A stretch of DNA of 64,000 nt from Bordetella genomosp. 10 (GCF_002261225.1 NZ_NEVM01000001.1:496001-560000), one strand, 5' to 3'. Shown: positions 30,829 to 40,171, counted from the stretch's first letter. Translations and numbers: made by a program. The notes: generated by a model from the letters alone, not told the origin.

Positions 30829-33090
30829 ATGAAATTCCGGTTCCCCATTGTCATCATCGACGAAGATTACCGCTCCGAGAACGCCTCGGGGCTGGGCATC
30901 CGCGCGCTCGCCGCGGCCATCGAGGCCGAGGGCGTGGAAGTGCTGGGGGTCACCAGCTATGGCGACCTCAGTTCCTTCGCGCAGCAGCAGAGCCGCGCCA
31001 GCGCCTTCATCCTGTCCATCGACGATGAGGAATTCGACGTCGACTCGCCCGAGGACGTGGCCAGCGCCATCAAGAACCTGCGCGCCTTCATCGGCGAACT
31101 GCGTTTCCGCAACGCCGACATCCCCATTTACCTGTATGGCGAGACGCGCACCTCGGAGCACATCCCGAACGACATCCTGCGCGAGCTGCACGGCTTCATC
31201 CACATGTTCGAGGACACGCCGGAGTTCGTCGGCCGCCACATCATCCGCGAGGCGCGCAGCTACGTCGACAGCCTGGCGCCGCCGTTCTTCCGCGAACTGG
31301 TCAAGTACGCCCAGGACGGCTCCTATTCCTGGCACTGCCCCGGCCACTCCGGCGGCGTGGCGTTCCTGAAGAGCCCGGTGGGCCAGATGTTCCACCAGTT
31401 CTTCGGCGAGAACATGCTGCGCGCCGACGTGTGCAACGCAGTGGACGAACTGGGCCAGTTGCTGGACCACACCGGGCCGGTGGCCGAGTCGGAGCTGAAC
31501 GCCGCCCGCATCTTCCACGCCGATCACTGCTACTTCGTCACCAACGGCACGTCGACGTCGAACAAGGTGGTGTGGCACGCCAACGTCGCCGCCGGCGACG
31601 TGGTGGTGGTCGACCGCAACTGCCACAAGTCCATCCTGCACGCCATCACCATGACGGGCGCGATCCCGGTGTTCCTGCGCCCCACGCGCAACCACCTGGG
31701 CATCATCGGGCCCATCCCCATCGAGGAATTCGAGCCCGAGAACATCGCCCGGAAGATCGAGGCCAATCCCTTCGCGCGCGAGGCGGTGAACAAGAAGCCG
31801 CGCATCCTGACGCTGACGCAGAGCACCTACGACGGCGTCATCTACAACGTGGAAATGATCAAGGAGAAGCTGGGCAGCTACATCGATACGCTGCACTTCG
31901 ACGAAGCCTGGCTGCCGCACGCGGCTTTCCACGAGTACTACACGAACATGCACGCCATCGGCCCGGACCGGCCGCGCAGCGAGGACGCCATCGTCTTCGC
32001 CACGCACTCCACGCACAAGCTGCTGGCGGGCATTTCTCAGGCCTCGCAGATCATCGTGCAGGAGTCCCAGACCCGCACGCTGGACCGCAACATCTTCAAC
32101 GAAGCCTACCTGATGCATACCTCCACGTCGCCGCAGTACGCGATCATCGCGTCCTGCGACGTGGCGGCGGCCATGATGGAGCCCCCGGGCGGCACCGCGC
32201 TGGTCGAGGAAAGCATCCGCGAGGCGCTGGACTTCCGCCGCGCCATGCGCAAGGTGGAATCGGAATACGGCCGCAACGACTGGTGGTTCAAGGTCTGGGG
32301 CCCGAACCGCCTGGTGTCCGAAGGCATCGGCAACCGCGACGAATGGTTGCTGGAATCGAACGACCACTGGCACGGCTTCGGCGACCTGGCCGACGGCTTC
32401 AACATGCTGGACCCGATCAAGGCCACCATCATCACCCCGGGGCTGGATATTTCCGGCAGCTTCGGCGAGACCGGCATCCCGGCCGCCCTGGTGTCGAAGT
32501 ACCTGGCCGAGCACGGCGTGGTGGTGGAGAAGACCGGCCTGTATTCCTTCTTCATCCTGTTCACCATCGGCATCACCAAGGGCCGCTGGAACACGCTGCT
32601 GACCGCCTTGCAGCAGTTCAAGGACGACTACGACCGCAACCAGCCGATGTGGCGCATCCTGCCCGAGTTCTGCCGCGACCATCGCCGGTACGAGCGCATG
32701 GGCCTGCGCGACCTGTGCCAGCAGATCCACGAGGCGTACCGCGAAAGCGACGTCGCGCGCCTGACCACCGAGGTGTATCTCAGCGACATGGTGCCGGCGC
32801 TCAAGCCGTCCGACGCCTTTGCCCGCATGGCGCACCGCGAGGTCGAGCGGGTGAGCGTCGAGGACCTGGAAGGCCGCGTCACCGGCGTGCTGCTGACGCC
32901 TTATCCGCCCGGCATTCCGCTGCTGATTCCGGGCGAGCGCTTCAACCGCACCATCGTCGAGTACCTGCAGTTCGCGCGCGCCTTCAATGCGCGCTTCCCC
33001 GGCTTCGAAACCGACATCCACGGCCTGGCCGAGGAGACGGACGAGGACGGCGAAGTGCGCTATTACGTCGATTGCCTGAAGGAACAATGA
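30829..33090 (+). CDS. Arginine/lysine/ornithine decarboxylase, AdiA-like
   Basis: PLP-dependent fold-type I basic amino-acid decarboxylase, 753 residues, close to E. coli AdiA (about 755). It has an N-terminal wing domain (FPIVIIDEDYRSENASGLG), the PLP-site segments WHCPGHSGGVAF and HADHCYFVTNGTSTSNK, LHFDEAW, and the Schiff-base Lys397 in ATHSTHKLLAGISQAS. The ATHSTHKLL form and overall length favour the arginine decarboxylase branch over LdcI, but substrate is not proved. CGCAGGAG precedes ATG 30829, and a TACACT -10-like box is at 30785. Products would feed polyamine synthesis or acid tolerance; no antiporter gene is adjacent. Confidence 0.88.
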   Translation: MKFRFPIVIIDEDYRSENASGLGIRALAAAIEAEGVEVLGVTSYGDLSSFAQQQSRASAFILSIDDEEFDVDSPEDVASAIKNLRAFIGELRFRNADIPIYLYGETRTSEHIPNDILRELHGFIHMFEDTPEFVGRHIIREARSYVDSLAPPFFRELVKYAQDGSYSWHCPGHSGGVAFLKSPVGQMFHQFFGENMLRADVCNAVDELGQLLDHTGPVAESELNAARIFHADHCYFVTNGTSTSNKVVWHANVAAGDVVVVDRNCHKSILHAITMTGAIPVFLRPTRNHLGIIGPIPIEEFEPENIARKIEANPFAREAVNKKPRILTLTQSTYDGVIYNVEMIKEKLGSYIDTLHFDEAWLPHAAFHEYYTNMHAIGPDRPRSEDAIVFATHSTHKLLAGISQASQIIVQESQTRTLDRNIFNEAYLMHTSTSPQYAIIASCDVAAAMMEPPGGTALVEESIREALDFRRAMRKVESEYGRNDWWFKVWGPNRLVSEGIGNRDEWLLESNDHWHGFGDLADGFNMLDPIKATIITPGLDISGSFGETGIPAALVSKYLAEHGVVVEKTGLYSFFILFTIGITKGRWNTLLTALQQFKDDYDRNQPMWRILPEFCRDHRRYERMGLRDLCQQIHEAYRESDVARLTTEVYLSDMVPALKPSDAFARMAHREVERVSVEDLEGRVTGVLLTPYPPGIPLLIPGERFNRTIVEYLQFARAFNARFPGFETDIHGLAEETDEDGEVRYYVDCLKEQ

Positions 33091-33148
33091 GCGTGGCGCG
33101 AGCGCGGACCGGCGCGCCGACGCGCGCCGGCCGGAGCATGGCGGTCCC

Positions 33149-34381
33149 ATGTACGACGTAGCGGTCATCGGCGCGGGCGCGGCGGGCATGATGTGCGCCG
33201 CCGTCGCCGGCCAGCGCGGCCTGCGCGTGGTGCTGATCGACCACGCTGACAAGCTGGCGGAGAAGATACGCATCTCCGGCGGCGGCCGCTGCAATTTCAC
33301 CAACCTGGGCGCGGGACCGGCCAATTTCCTGTCGGAGAATCCGCATTTCTGCCGCTCCGCGCTGGCGGGCTACGGGCCGCGCGATTTCCTCGACCTGTTG
33401 CGCCGGCACGGCGTGTCCTGGCACGAGAAGCATCGCGGCCAGTTGTTTTGCGACGATTCCAGCGAATCCGTCATCGACGTGCTGCGCGCGGAATGCGGCG
33501 CCGGCGACGTGCAGTGGCGCATGGGCTGCGCGGTGGCGGAGATCGCGCGCGAGGCGGGGCGGGGCGAAGGGCCCGGCGCGGGAAGCGACGCCCGCACGGC
33601 CGCGGGCGCGGACGGCGTCTACGTCCTGCGCACCACCACGGCCGGCGTCCTGCGCGCCGCCAAGCTGGTCATCGCCACCGGCGGCATGGCCATTCCGCAA
33701 CTGGGCGCCACCGACTACGGCCTGAAAGTGGCGCGGCAGTTCGGCCTGAAGGTGGTCGAGCCGCGTCCTGCCCTGGTTCCGCTGACCTTCGATCCGGCCC
33801 TGTGGCAGCCCTTCGCCGCCTTGTCCGGCGTGGCGCTGGAGGCCGGCGTGCGCAGCGGGCAGGGCGAGTTCCTGGAAGACTTGCTGTTCACGCACCGGGG
33901 CCTGTCCGGCCCAGCCATCCTGCAGATCTCCAGCTACTGGAATCCCGGCGAGCCGTTGAGCCTGGACCTGGCGCCGGGCCTGGACCTGGGGCAGGACCTG
34001 GTGGCCGCCAAGCCGGGCAATCGCCAGCAACTGGGCACCGTGTTGGCCGGCCTGTGGCCGCGCCGCCTGGCCGAGGCGTGGCTGGAACGCGACGGCCTGG
34101 CCGCGCAGCGCCTGGCCGACACGCCCGACAAGGCCCTGCGCGCCCTGGCGGCGCGCATCCACGACTGGACCCTGACGCCCACCGGCACCGCCGGCTACAA
34201 GAAGGCCGAAGTCATGCGCGGCGGCGTCGACACCCGCGGCCTGGACCAGAAGAGCATGCAGGCGCGCGGCGTCCCCGGCCTGCATTTCATCGGCGAAGCC
34301 GTCGACGTCACGGGCTGGTTGGGCGGATACAACTTCCAGTGGGCCTGGGCCTCCGCCGTCGCCTGCGGGCGCGCGCTCTGA
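33149..34381 (+). CDS. BaiN/HI0933-family NAD(P)/FAD-dependent oxidoreductase
   Basis: A 410-residue flavoprotein. It starts MYDVAVIGAGAAG (FAD-binding GxGxxG at residues 8-13), then KIRISGGGRCNFTN, a signature of the HI0933/YhiN family. An insert domain of about 200 residues carries GLSGPAILQISS, and the C-terminus has HFIGEAVDVTGWLGGYNFQWAWASA, which rebuilds the FAD site. Members are poorly characterised; BaiN itself reduces bile-acid intermediates, but that role is not implied here. A clear terminator follows the stop. Confidence 0.9.
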   Translation: MYDVAVIGAGAAGMMCAAVAGQRGLRVVLIDHADKLAEKIRISGGGRCNFTNLGAGPANFLSENPHFCRSALAGYGPRDFLDLLRRHGVSWHEKHRGQLFCDDSSESVIDVLRAECGAGDVQWRMGCAVAEIAREAGRGEGPGAGSDARTAAGADGVYVLRTTTAGVLRAAKLVIATGGMAIPQLGATDYGLKVARQFGLKVVEPRPALVPLTFDPALWQPFAALSGVALEAGVRSGQGEFLEDLLFTHRGLSGPAILQISSYWNPGEPLSLDLAPGLDLGQDLVAAKPGNRQQLGTVLAGLWPRRLAEAWLERDGLAAQRLADTPDKALRALAARIHDWTLTPTGTAGYKKAEVMRGGVDTRGLDQKSMQARGVPGLHFIGEAVDVTGWLGGYNFQWAWASAVACGRAL

Positions 34382-34732
34382 CGCAAGCGGCCGCGCCGCC
34401 GCGGCCGTTTTTCCCGCCGCCATCGTTCACGTTTCGTGGCCGGCTGGTTTCCATTGCCGGTCTTGTCCGGCCCTGGCCTGTTTCCGTATCGTTTGCATCC
34501 ATGGCAAACAAGGAGACAACAGTGCCGGCTACCTCCCACGTCCACACCTAGTGGACTAATCCCGCCCCGTTTCCGCGCCGCCGTGCCGGACGGGCGCAAC
34601 GCTTTCCGCTGAATTTTCCGCAGGGCGCATCCAGGTCCATGGATACGCCCCGGGGGCCGGCGCGCGCCTGCGACGCCGCGGTCCCGCACAGCCTTCGCAT
34701 TTACCCATTATCCGCACGCAAAGGGAGTACAC
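34382..34732. other. Intergenic region before the enolase-superfamily gene
   Basis: About 350 bases. A terminator occupies 34388-34412. At 34501 a 16-codon frame (MANKETTVPATSHVHT, stop at 34549) contains AGGAGACAACAGTG, which looks like an SD plus start but opens only nine codons. It may be a gene remnant or a leader. Nothing else recognised; the SD for the next gene is AAAGGGAG. Confidence 0.45.
34388..34412 (+). terminator. Rho-independent terminator after the BaiN-like gene
   Basis: CGGCCGC, loop GCCGCC, GCGGCCG, then TTTTTC; the stem starts six bases past the TGA at 34379-34381. Confidence 0.8.
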
Positions 34733-35887
34733 ATGAAGATCGATGCGATCGAGGTCATTCCGCTCGACATGAAGCTGGAAGAGGTTTTCAAGGGCGGTAC
34801 GTATCAGGTGGCTTCCCGGCCGACGATCGTGACACGGGTGCATCTGGCCAACGGCCTGGTCGGCGAGACGTACGGCGGCGACGAATTCCATACCCAGCGC
34901 GAAATCGTCGACGTCGTCCGCGCCCACCTGGCGCCCCTGCTGGTGGGCCAGGACGTGCGCGACTTCCAGCGCCTTTGGGAAAGCATGTTCCATGTCAACG
35001 TCGACCTGGGCAATCGCGGCCTGCACCAGCTCGATATGCATCCGCGCGGCATCCTGATGCAGGCGATCAGTTGCCTGGACAACGCGATGTGGGATGCGCG
35101 CGGCAAGCTCTATCGGACGCCGGTCTACAAGCTGCTGGGCGGCGTGCGCGAGCGTGTGCCGGTCATCTCGATCGGCGGCTACTACCCAAAGGATGGCCGC
35201 GATTCCTGCCAGGCGATCGCCGAGGAAGTGGAAATGGTGCGTGCCGCCGGCTGCATGGGCATCAAGATGAAGGTGGGGCGGGCCTCGCTGGAAGAGGACT
35301 TGGCGCGCGTTCGCGCCGCCAGCAAGGCCGGCGGCCCGGGTTTCGTCGTGACGGTGGATGCCAACCAGGGTTGGGATCCCCTGGACGCCGTCAAGTTCTG
35401 CGTCGCCATGGAAAAGGCCGACCTGGGCGTGCGCTGGATGGAGGAACCGGTCAAGTGGTACGACCAGACCGATGGCCTGCGGCTGCTGGCGAGCAAGACC
35501 CGCATTCCGATCAACGTCGGTCAGGGCGAGATCAGCGGGCGCGCCTGCCGCGACCTGATCACCAAGGGCGATGTCTCCATCCTGAACCTGGATTGCACGC
35601 TGTGCGGCGGCGTCACCGAATGGCAGCGCGTCGCCGACATGGCGAAGCTGATGAATGTCGAGATGGCGCACCACGAGGAGCCGCAGGTGGCCGTGCACTT
35701 GATCGCGGCCAACCCTCATGCCCTGTTCGTCGAAATCTTTGCGAACAAGGTGCGCGACCCCTTGCTGTGGCAGTTGCCCGACGGCTTCCCCGAGATCCGC
35801 GACGGTTACATGCAGGTGCCGCAGGAGCCCGGCTTCGGCGTGCGCCTGAAGGCCGATGTGATCGAGCGCTACCGCGTCGACCGTTGA
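34733..35887 (+). CDS. Mandelate racemase/muconate lactonizing (enolase superfamily) enzyme
   Basis: A 384-residue enolase-superfamily enzyme that should abstract a proton alpha to a carboxylate. Visible active-site elements are the KxK motif (Lys178, Lys180 in GIKMKVGR), metal ligands Asp209 (TVDANQGW), Glu237 (WMEEPV) and Glu266 (GQGEISG), and His313 or His314 in MAHHEEP. This pattern places it in the mandelate-racemase-like subgroup, which includes many sugar-acid dehydratases; the exact substrate is not readable. A good SD (AAGGGAG) precedes ATG 34733. The MFS transporter gene follows after about 48 bases, so the pair likely form an uptake-and-degradation unit. Confidence 0.88.
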   Translation: MKIDAIEVIPLDMKLEEVFKGGTYQVASRPTIVTRVHLANGLVGETYGGDEFHTQREIVDVVRAHLAPLLVGQDVRDFQRLWESMFHVNVDLGNRGLHQLDMHPRGILMQAISCLDNAMWDARGKLYRTPVYKLLGGVRERVPVISIGGYYPKDGRDSCQAIAEEVEMVRAAGCMGIKMKVGRASLEEDLARVRAASKAGGPGFVVTVDANQGWDPLDAVKFCVAMEKADLGVRWMEEPVKWYDQTDGLRLLASKTRIPINVGQGEISGRACRDLITKGDVSILNLDCTLCGGVTEWQRVADMAKLMNVEMAHHEEPQVAVHLIAANPHALFVEIFANKVRDPLLWQLPDGFPEIRDGYMQVPQEPGFGVRLKADVIERYRVDR

Positions 35888-35935
35888 AATAAATCAAGCG
35901 CGACCACGCGCTAGTCCCCACAGGAGGAGGATTCC

Positions 35936-37249
35936 GTGAATGCCCTGGCCCATGACCATCGTTCCATCGCGCGCAGGCGGTGGTTCATCATTCTTCCGGC
36001 GACATTTCTCATGTACACGATCTCGTTCTTCGATCGTGCCAACATCGGGATGGCGCTGCCGCACATCACCAAGGAACTCGGCCTGACCTCGATCGAGGCC
36101 GGCTGGGTAGGGGCTGCCTTTGCCTGGGGCTATGTGGTGACCCAGGTCGGCGGCGGCCTGATCGCCTTGCTCGTCAACCCGCGCCGGCTCATCGGCATCG
36201 CCCTGCTGCTGTTCGGCGGCGCCGCGCTGGCGACCGGCTTTGCCCGGACCTTTCATGAACTGGTGGCCTTGCGCATCCTGCTGGGGTTGGCCGAGGGGCC
36301 GATCTACGCGGCCGTGTCGCTATTTCTGTCGCAGTGGTTCATGAAACCCGAGCGCGGCCGGGCATTCGGCATCTGGAACCTGGCCATTCCGGCCGGCGGC
36401 TTCCTGGCCGGCCCGATCTCAGGCGCCATCCTGTCGCACTACGACTGGCGCATGATGATGATTCTCGAAGGCGTGCCGGCCTGGATTTTCTGCGTCGTCT
36501 GGTTCATCGCCATTCCAAAAAGCGTGGACTCGGCCGCCTGGCTGGCGGTCGAGGACCGCAATGTCCTGAAGGCCGAACTGGACGCGGAACAGGCGGCCTA
36601 CCAGAAGCCGGAGGCCGACCCATGGTGGCGCGTGCTGGGTGAGCCGGCGGTCTGGTTCCTGACGGCGGGTTTCGCGCTGAACGGTGTGCTGATGTACGGG
36701 ACCACGCTGTGGCTGCCGACCATCATGCGTTCCTACGGCAGCCTGAGCGAAATCTGGATCGGCGTGTTCTCCGGACTGCCGTTTGTGGCCTCGATGCTGG
36801 GCATCTTCTACATCAGCCGCCGCTCGGACCTGCACGGGCAGGAGCGGCGCTGGCATGCGGCCGTCCCCACCATGCTCACTGGCGTGATGATGGCCATGGC
36901 GGCCCTGGTGCCGGCGCAGCTCTATTACCTGCAGATCCTTCTCTTCGTGGCCGTCGGTTTCACCTTGAAGATGATCAACCCGCTGATCTTCTCCTGGTTG
37001 ACGGAGATCCTGCCGACGCGCAAGGCCATCCCGGCCGTCGCCATCGTCAGCGGCGTGGGCAACCTTATCGGCCAGTCCGTGGGGCCGCTGGTGGTGGGCT
37101 ACGTGAAGTCGGTGTCGAACACCTATCTGCCGTCGCTGCTGGTCCTGGCGCTGTCGGCGGTGCTCGGCGGCGTGGCGATCGCGCTGGCGGGCGCCGGAGG
37201 GCGGGGCGAGAAGCGCTATTCCCGCTTGGGCGCGGCGGCGCGGTCCTGA
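35936..37249 (+). CDS. MFS transporter, anion:cation symporter family
   Basis: A 437-residue transporter with 12 predicted membrane segments. GTG 35936 follows a strong GGAGGAGG. Typical ACS-family motifs are YTISFFDRANIGMALP in TM1, GAAFAWGYVVTQ, RILLGLAEGPIYAA and PERGRAFGIWNLAIPAGGFLAGP (in parts), as in hexuronate, galactonate and phthalate transporters. It probably imports the substrate of the adjacent enolase-superfamily enzyme. Its last 34 bases overlap the 3' end of the convergent LysR gene. Confidence 0.9.
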   Translation: MNALAHDHRSIARRRWFIILPATFLMYTISFFDRANIGMALPHITKELGLTSIEAGWVGAAFAWGYVVTQVGGGLIALLVNPRRLIGIALLLFGGAALATGFARTFHELVALRILLGLAEGPIYAAVSLFLSQWFMKPERGRAFGIWNLAIPAGGFLAGPISGAILSHYDWRMMMILEGVPAWIFCVVWFIAIPKSVDSAAWLAVEDRNVLKAELDAEQAAYQKPEADPWWRVLGEPAVWFLTAGFALNGVLMYGTTLWLPTIMRSYGSLSEIWIGVFSGLPFVASMLGIFYISRRSDLHGQERRWHAAVPTMLTGVMMAMAALVPAQLYYLQILLFVAVGFTLKMINPLIFSWLTEILPTRKAIPAVAIVSGVGNLIGQSVGPLVVGYVKSVSNTYLPSLLVLALSAVLGGVAIALAGAGGRGEKRYSRLGAAARS

Positions 37250-38160
37250 TCCGCGCCTTGGGCCAGCCCCCTGGCGAACCAGCCCTGCAGGAATTCGACG
37301 CAGACCCGGACCTTGGCCGAATTCGACAGCCGGCCGGTCGTGACGGCCCAGATGTCGGCGGGCCAGTCGTATTCCGGCAACACCCGGACCAGCGCGCCGG
37401 CCGCCAGGCTGGCCGCGCAATCCCAGGCGGAGGCGCGCATGATGCCGTGGCCGTCCAGAGCCCACTTCCAGATGATGTCGTTGTTGTTCGAGGACAGCGG
37501 TCCGCTGACCTTGGTCGTGTGGACCGCGTCGCCGCGGCGCAGGCGCCAGGTGCCGAACGGCTGGTCGCGCTCGCGGAACACCAGGCAGGCATGGCGGCGC
37601 AGGTCCTCGGGCGTGGCCGGCATGCCGCGCCGGGCCAGATAGTCCCTCGACGCGCACAGGATGCGGCGGCTCACGCCCAGGCGGTGCGCGATCAGTTGGG
37701 ACTCGGGCACGTCGCCAATGCGGATGTCCAGGTCGATCGCCTCGGCGATCAGGTCGGCCGGCCGGTCCATGACGATCAGGGAAATATCTAGGCGCGGGTA
37801 GCGCAGCGACAATTCGGACAGCGCGGGCGCGAGCAGATTGCGGCCCACCCGGAAGCTGGCGCTGATGCGGAGGTCGCCGCGCGGTTCCGTGCGCACGCTG
37901 GAGACGGCGCTGTGCATCTGCGCCGCGGCGTCCAGCATGTAGAGCGCCCAGCGATGGATCGCCTCGCCGTCCTCGGTCGGCGTGATCTGGCGCGCCGTGC
38001 GATGCAGCAGGGTAGTGCCGAGATCGCGTTCGAGGATGCCGATGCGCTTGCTGATGTACGAGGTGGACGTATCGAGTTCGGCCGCCGTCCGGGCGAAGCT
38101 GGCCAGGCGGACGACGGTGCAGAAAATCTGCAGGTCGCGGATGTCGGGAAATTTTTCCAT
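37216..38160 (-). CDS. LysR-family transcriptional regulator
   Basis: A 314-residue LTTR. The N-terminal winged HTH has FCTVVRLASFARTAAELDTSTSYISKRIG and LERDLGTTLLHRTARQ (both in parts). The effector domain from about residue 90 includes GDLRISASFRVGRNLLAP, IDLDIRIGDVPESQLIAHRL and GIMRASAWD. The gene converges on the MFS gene, so it does not share the usual divergent promoter with its likely target; control of the 34733-37249 module is inferred from proximity only. The C-terminal 25 residues are charged and poorly conserved. Confidence 0.9.
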   Translation of the reverse strand: MEKFPDIRDLQIFCTVVRLASFARTAAELDTSTSYISKRIGILERDLGTTLLHRTARQITPTEDGEAIHRWALYMLDAAAQMHSAVSSVRTEPRGDLRISASFRVGRNLLAPALSELSLRYPRLDISLIVMDRPADLIAEAIDLDIRIGDVPESQLIAHRLGVSRRILCASRDYLARRGMPATPEDLRRHACLVFRERDQPFGTWRLRRGDAVHTTKVSGPLSSNNNDIIWKWALDGHGIMRASAWDCAASLAAGALVRVLPEYDWPADIWAVTTGRLSNSAKVRVCVEFLQGWFARGLAQGADQDRAAAPKRE

Positions 38161-38370
38161 GGCGAGCAGTGTCGCAGGCTTTGCAGAACCCCGCTCTTTC
38201 CCCCTATACTTGTGCCCGCTGTCATGTAACGTGCGGGAGAGAGCGGACCCAGGGGACTACCTTGCCGTCCGCCGCCGAAGGCGCAATTCGCCCGGAATCG
38301 CTCAGGTATCCCATACCGCACGTGCCCGGCCCGTACACGTACACGCCACGTACCTATAGGGGCTGAAACA
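38161..38370. other. Spacer between LysR gene and glycine riboswitch
   Basis: Should hold the leftward LysR promoter and the rightward gcv promoter. Overlapping GTACACGTACACG and CCACGTACC strings occur at 38331-38353, just before the riboswitch. No gene and no clear -35/-10 pair. Confidence 0.4.
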
Positions 38371-38475
38371 GTACTCTGGAGAGACTTGGTGCCCCCGCGG
38401 GGCGGCCAGGCGCCGAAGGTGCACACCCGCCATGCGGGGCAACTCTCAGGCAAAAGGACAGAGGGGCGGAAACAC
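38371..38475 (+). ncRNA. Glycine riboswitch, single aptamer
   Basis: A cis-regulatory RNA in the gcvT leader. The P1 stem is CTCTG (38374-38378) with CAGAG (38459-38463). Conserved core strings are present: GGAGAG after P1, GCGCCGAAGGTGC, and the 3' core CTCTCAGGCAAAAGGACAGAG. Only one full aptamer is seen. The following 95 bases up to the gcvT ATG have a strong hairpin (GGCGG..GGGG / ACCCCCGCC, about 38488-38520) but no second CTCAGGCAAAAGG core. Glycine riboswitches of this kind normally turn on gcv expression when glycine is abundant. Confidence 0.93.
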
Positions 38476-38568
38476 CACCGGCCGGCAGGCGGTTCGCAGG
38501 GGTTTTCCGAGACCCCCGCCGCCATCCGGTCGTTTTCCGATCCCCTGGCAGGCCCTACCGGAGTTTCC

Positions 38569-39669
38569 ATGTCCGCCACCCTCAAACAAACCCCCCTGGC
38601 ACCCGAACACCTCGCCGCCGGCGCGCGCATGGTCGATTTCGGCGGTTGGGACATGCCGCTGGCCTACGGTTCGCAACTGGAAGAACATCATGCCGTGCGC
38701 ACCGACGCCGGCATGTTCGACGTGTCGCACATGCTCAACGTCGACGTGATCGGCGCGGGCGCCGGCGCTTTCCTGCGCCGCCTGATCGCCAACGACGTCG
38801 CCAAGCTGACCGTGCCCGGCAAGGCCCTGTATAGCTGCATGCTGAACCCGGAAGGCGGCGTCATCGACGACCTCATCGTCTACTTCTTCGCCGCCGACCG
38901 CTGGCGCGTGGTGGTCAACGCCGGCACCGCCGACAAGGACGTCGCCTGGATGCAGCGCGTGGCCGCCGCCGAAAAATTCGACGTCGCCATCACCCCGCGC
39001 CGGGACCTCGCCATGGTCGCCGTGCAGGGCCCCAATGCCCGCGCCAAGGTGTGGGCCGCGCGTCCGGCCTGGCGCGCCGCGTCCGAGCCGCTGACGCCCT
39101 TCGTCGGCGTCATGGCCGAGGCCGACACGCTGGTGGCCCGCACGGGCTATACGGGCGAGGACGGTTTCGAGATCGTCTTGCCCGCCACGCAGGTCGTGGC
39201 CCTGTGGCGCGACCTGGTGGCCCAGGGCGTGCGCCCCTGCGGCCTCGGCGCCCGCGACACGCTGCGCCTGGAAGCCGGCATGAACCTGTACGGCCAGGAC
39301 ATGGACGAGCTGACGCAGCCCGCGCAGGCCGGCCTGACCTGGACCGTGTCGCTGAAGGATGCCGCGCGCCAGTTCATCGGCCGCGCCGCCATCGAGCAAT
39401 TCCCCACCCCCAACGATTTCGTCGGCCTGAAGCTGGGCGAGCGCGGCGTCATGCGCCCGCACATGAAGGTGCGCGGCGCCGCCGGCGAAGGCGAGATCAC
39501 CAGCGGCACCATGTCGCCCACCCTGGGCGTGTCGATCGCGTTCGCCCGCATGCCGGCCGGCACCCGCCCGGGCGACCAGGTGGAAGTGGAGATCCGCGGC
39601 AAGTGGGTGCCCGCCTCGGTGACCAAATTGCCCTTCGTGCGCAACGGCAAAGCCGTCGAACACCCGTAA
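38569..39669 (+). CDS. gcvT: Glycine cleavage system T protein (aminomethyltransferase)
   Basis: Transfers the methylene group from the H-protein lipoyl arm to tetrahydrofolate, releasing ammonia; 366 residues. Motifs: [16 protein letters not shown] near the N-terminus, [14 protein letters not shown] with the likely catalytic Asp, [12 protein letters not shown], and [22 protein letters not shown] 38569 gives the standard N-terminus; the longer open frame upstream runs through the riboswitch. First gene of gcvTHP. Confidence 0.96.
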   Translation: MSATLKQTPLAPEHLAAGARMVDFGGWDMPLAYGSQLEEHHAVRTDAGMFDVSHMLNVDVIGAGAGAFLRRLIANDVAKLTVPGKALYSCMLNPEGGVIDDLIVYFFAADRWRVVVNAGTADKDVAWMQRVAAAEKFDVAITPRRDLAMVAVQGPNARAKVWAARPAWRAASEPLTPFVGVMAEADTLVARTGYTGEDGFEIVLPATQVVALWRDLVAQGVRPCGLGARDTLRLEAGMNLYGQDMDELTQPAQAGLTWTVSLKDAARQFIGRAAIEQFPTPNDFVGLKLGERGVMRPHMKVRGAAGEGEITSGTMSPTLGVSIAFARMPAGTRPGDQVEVEIRGKWVPASVTKLPFVRNGKAVEHP

Positions 39670-39680
39670 ACTCGTAGCTT

Positions 39681-39720
39681 CCCGTTCCGGGGCCCGCCTA
39701 CGCCGCGGGCCGGGACGGGT
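39681..39720 (+). repeat. Imperfect inverted repeat between gcvT and gcvH
   Basis: CCCGTTCCGGGGCCCGC, a short loop, and GCGGGCCGGGACGGG form a long bulged hairpin without a T-run. It is more likely an mRNA-processing or stability structure than a terminator, since gcvH follows. Confidence 0.5.
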
Positions 39721-39767
39721 GGGCGCGCAACCCTACATCGTCATCCAACGTCTACCCAGGAGCCTCC

Positions 39768-40136
39768 ATGAGCCTGCCTACCGATCGCAAGTACACCGAA
39801 TCCCATGAGTGGATCAAAGCCGAGGGCGACGTGTTTGTCGTCGGCATCACCGATAGCGCCCAGGAGCAGTTGGGCGATCTCGTCTTCGTCGGCGACGTCA
39901 AGGTTGGCGCCAAGCTGGCCGCCGGCGAGACCGCCGGCGTGGTCGAGTCGGTCAAGGCCGCCTCGGACATCTACGCCCCCGTCGCCGGCGAAATCGTCGC
40001 CTTCAACGACGCGCTGGAAGCCTCGCCCGGCCTGATCAACGAGTCCGCCTTCGAGGCCTGGATCTACAAGATCAAGCCGAACAATCCCGCCGACGTCGAC
40101 GGTCTGCTCGACGCCGCCGGCTACGAAAAACTCTGA
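39768..40136 (+). CDS. gcvH: Glycine cleavage system H protein
   Basis: Lipoyl carrier shuttling the aminomethyl intermediate between P, T and L proteins; 122 residues. The lipoylated lysine is Lys63 in [10 protein letters not shown]; flanking signatures are [24 protein letters not shown] (in parts) and the C-terminal EKL. AGGAG lies eight bases upstream of ATG 39768. Second gene of the operon. Confidence 0.97.
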   Translation: MSLPTDRKYTESHEWIKAEGDVFVVGITDSAQEQLGDLVFVGDVKVGAKLAAGETAGVVESVKAASDIYAPVAGEIVAFNDALEASPGLINESAFEAWIYKIKPNNPADVDGLLDAAGYEKL

Positions 40137-40140
40137 ACCG

Positions 40141-40171
40141 CAGCGGGCGCCGGCCTGGCCGGCGCCCGCTG
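40141..40171 (+). repeat. Perfect 15-bp inverted repeat between gcvH and gcvP
   Basis: CAGCGGGCGCCGGCC, a single T, then GGCCGGCGCCCGCTG. It starts four bases after the gcvH stop and lacks a T-run. It may attenuate or stabilise the transcript, which would alter the H:P protein ratio. Confidence 0.75.

Noticed and set aside
34501..34551. Short frame MANKETTVPATSHVHT as a real gene
   Set aside because: Too short and unconserved to my knowledge; kept only as a note on a possible remnant or leader.
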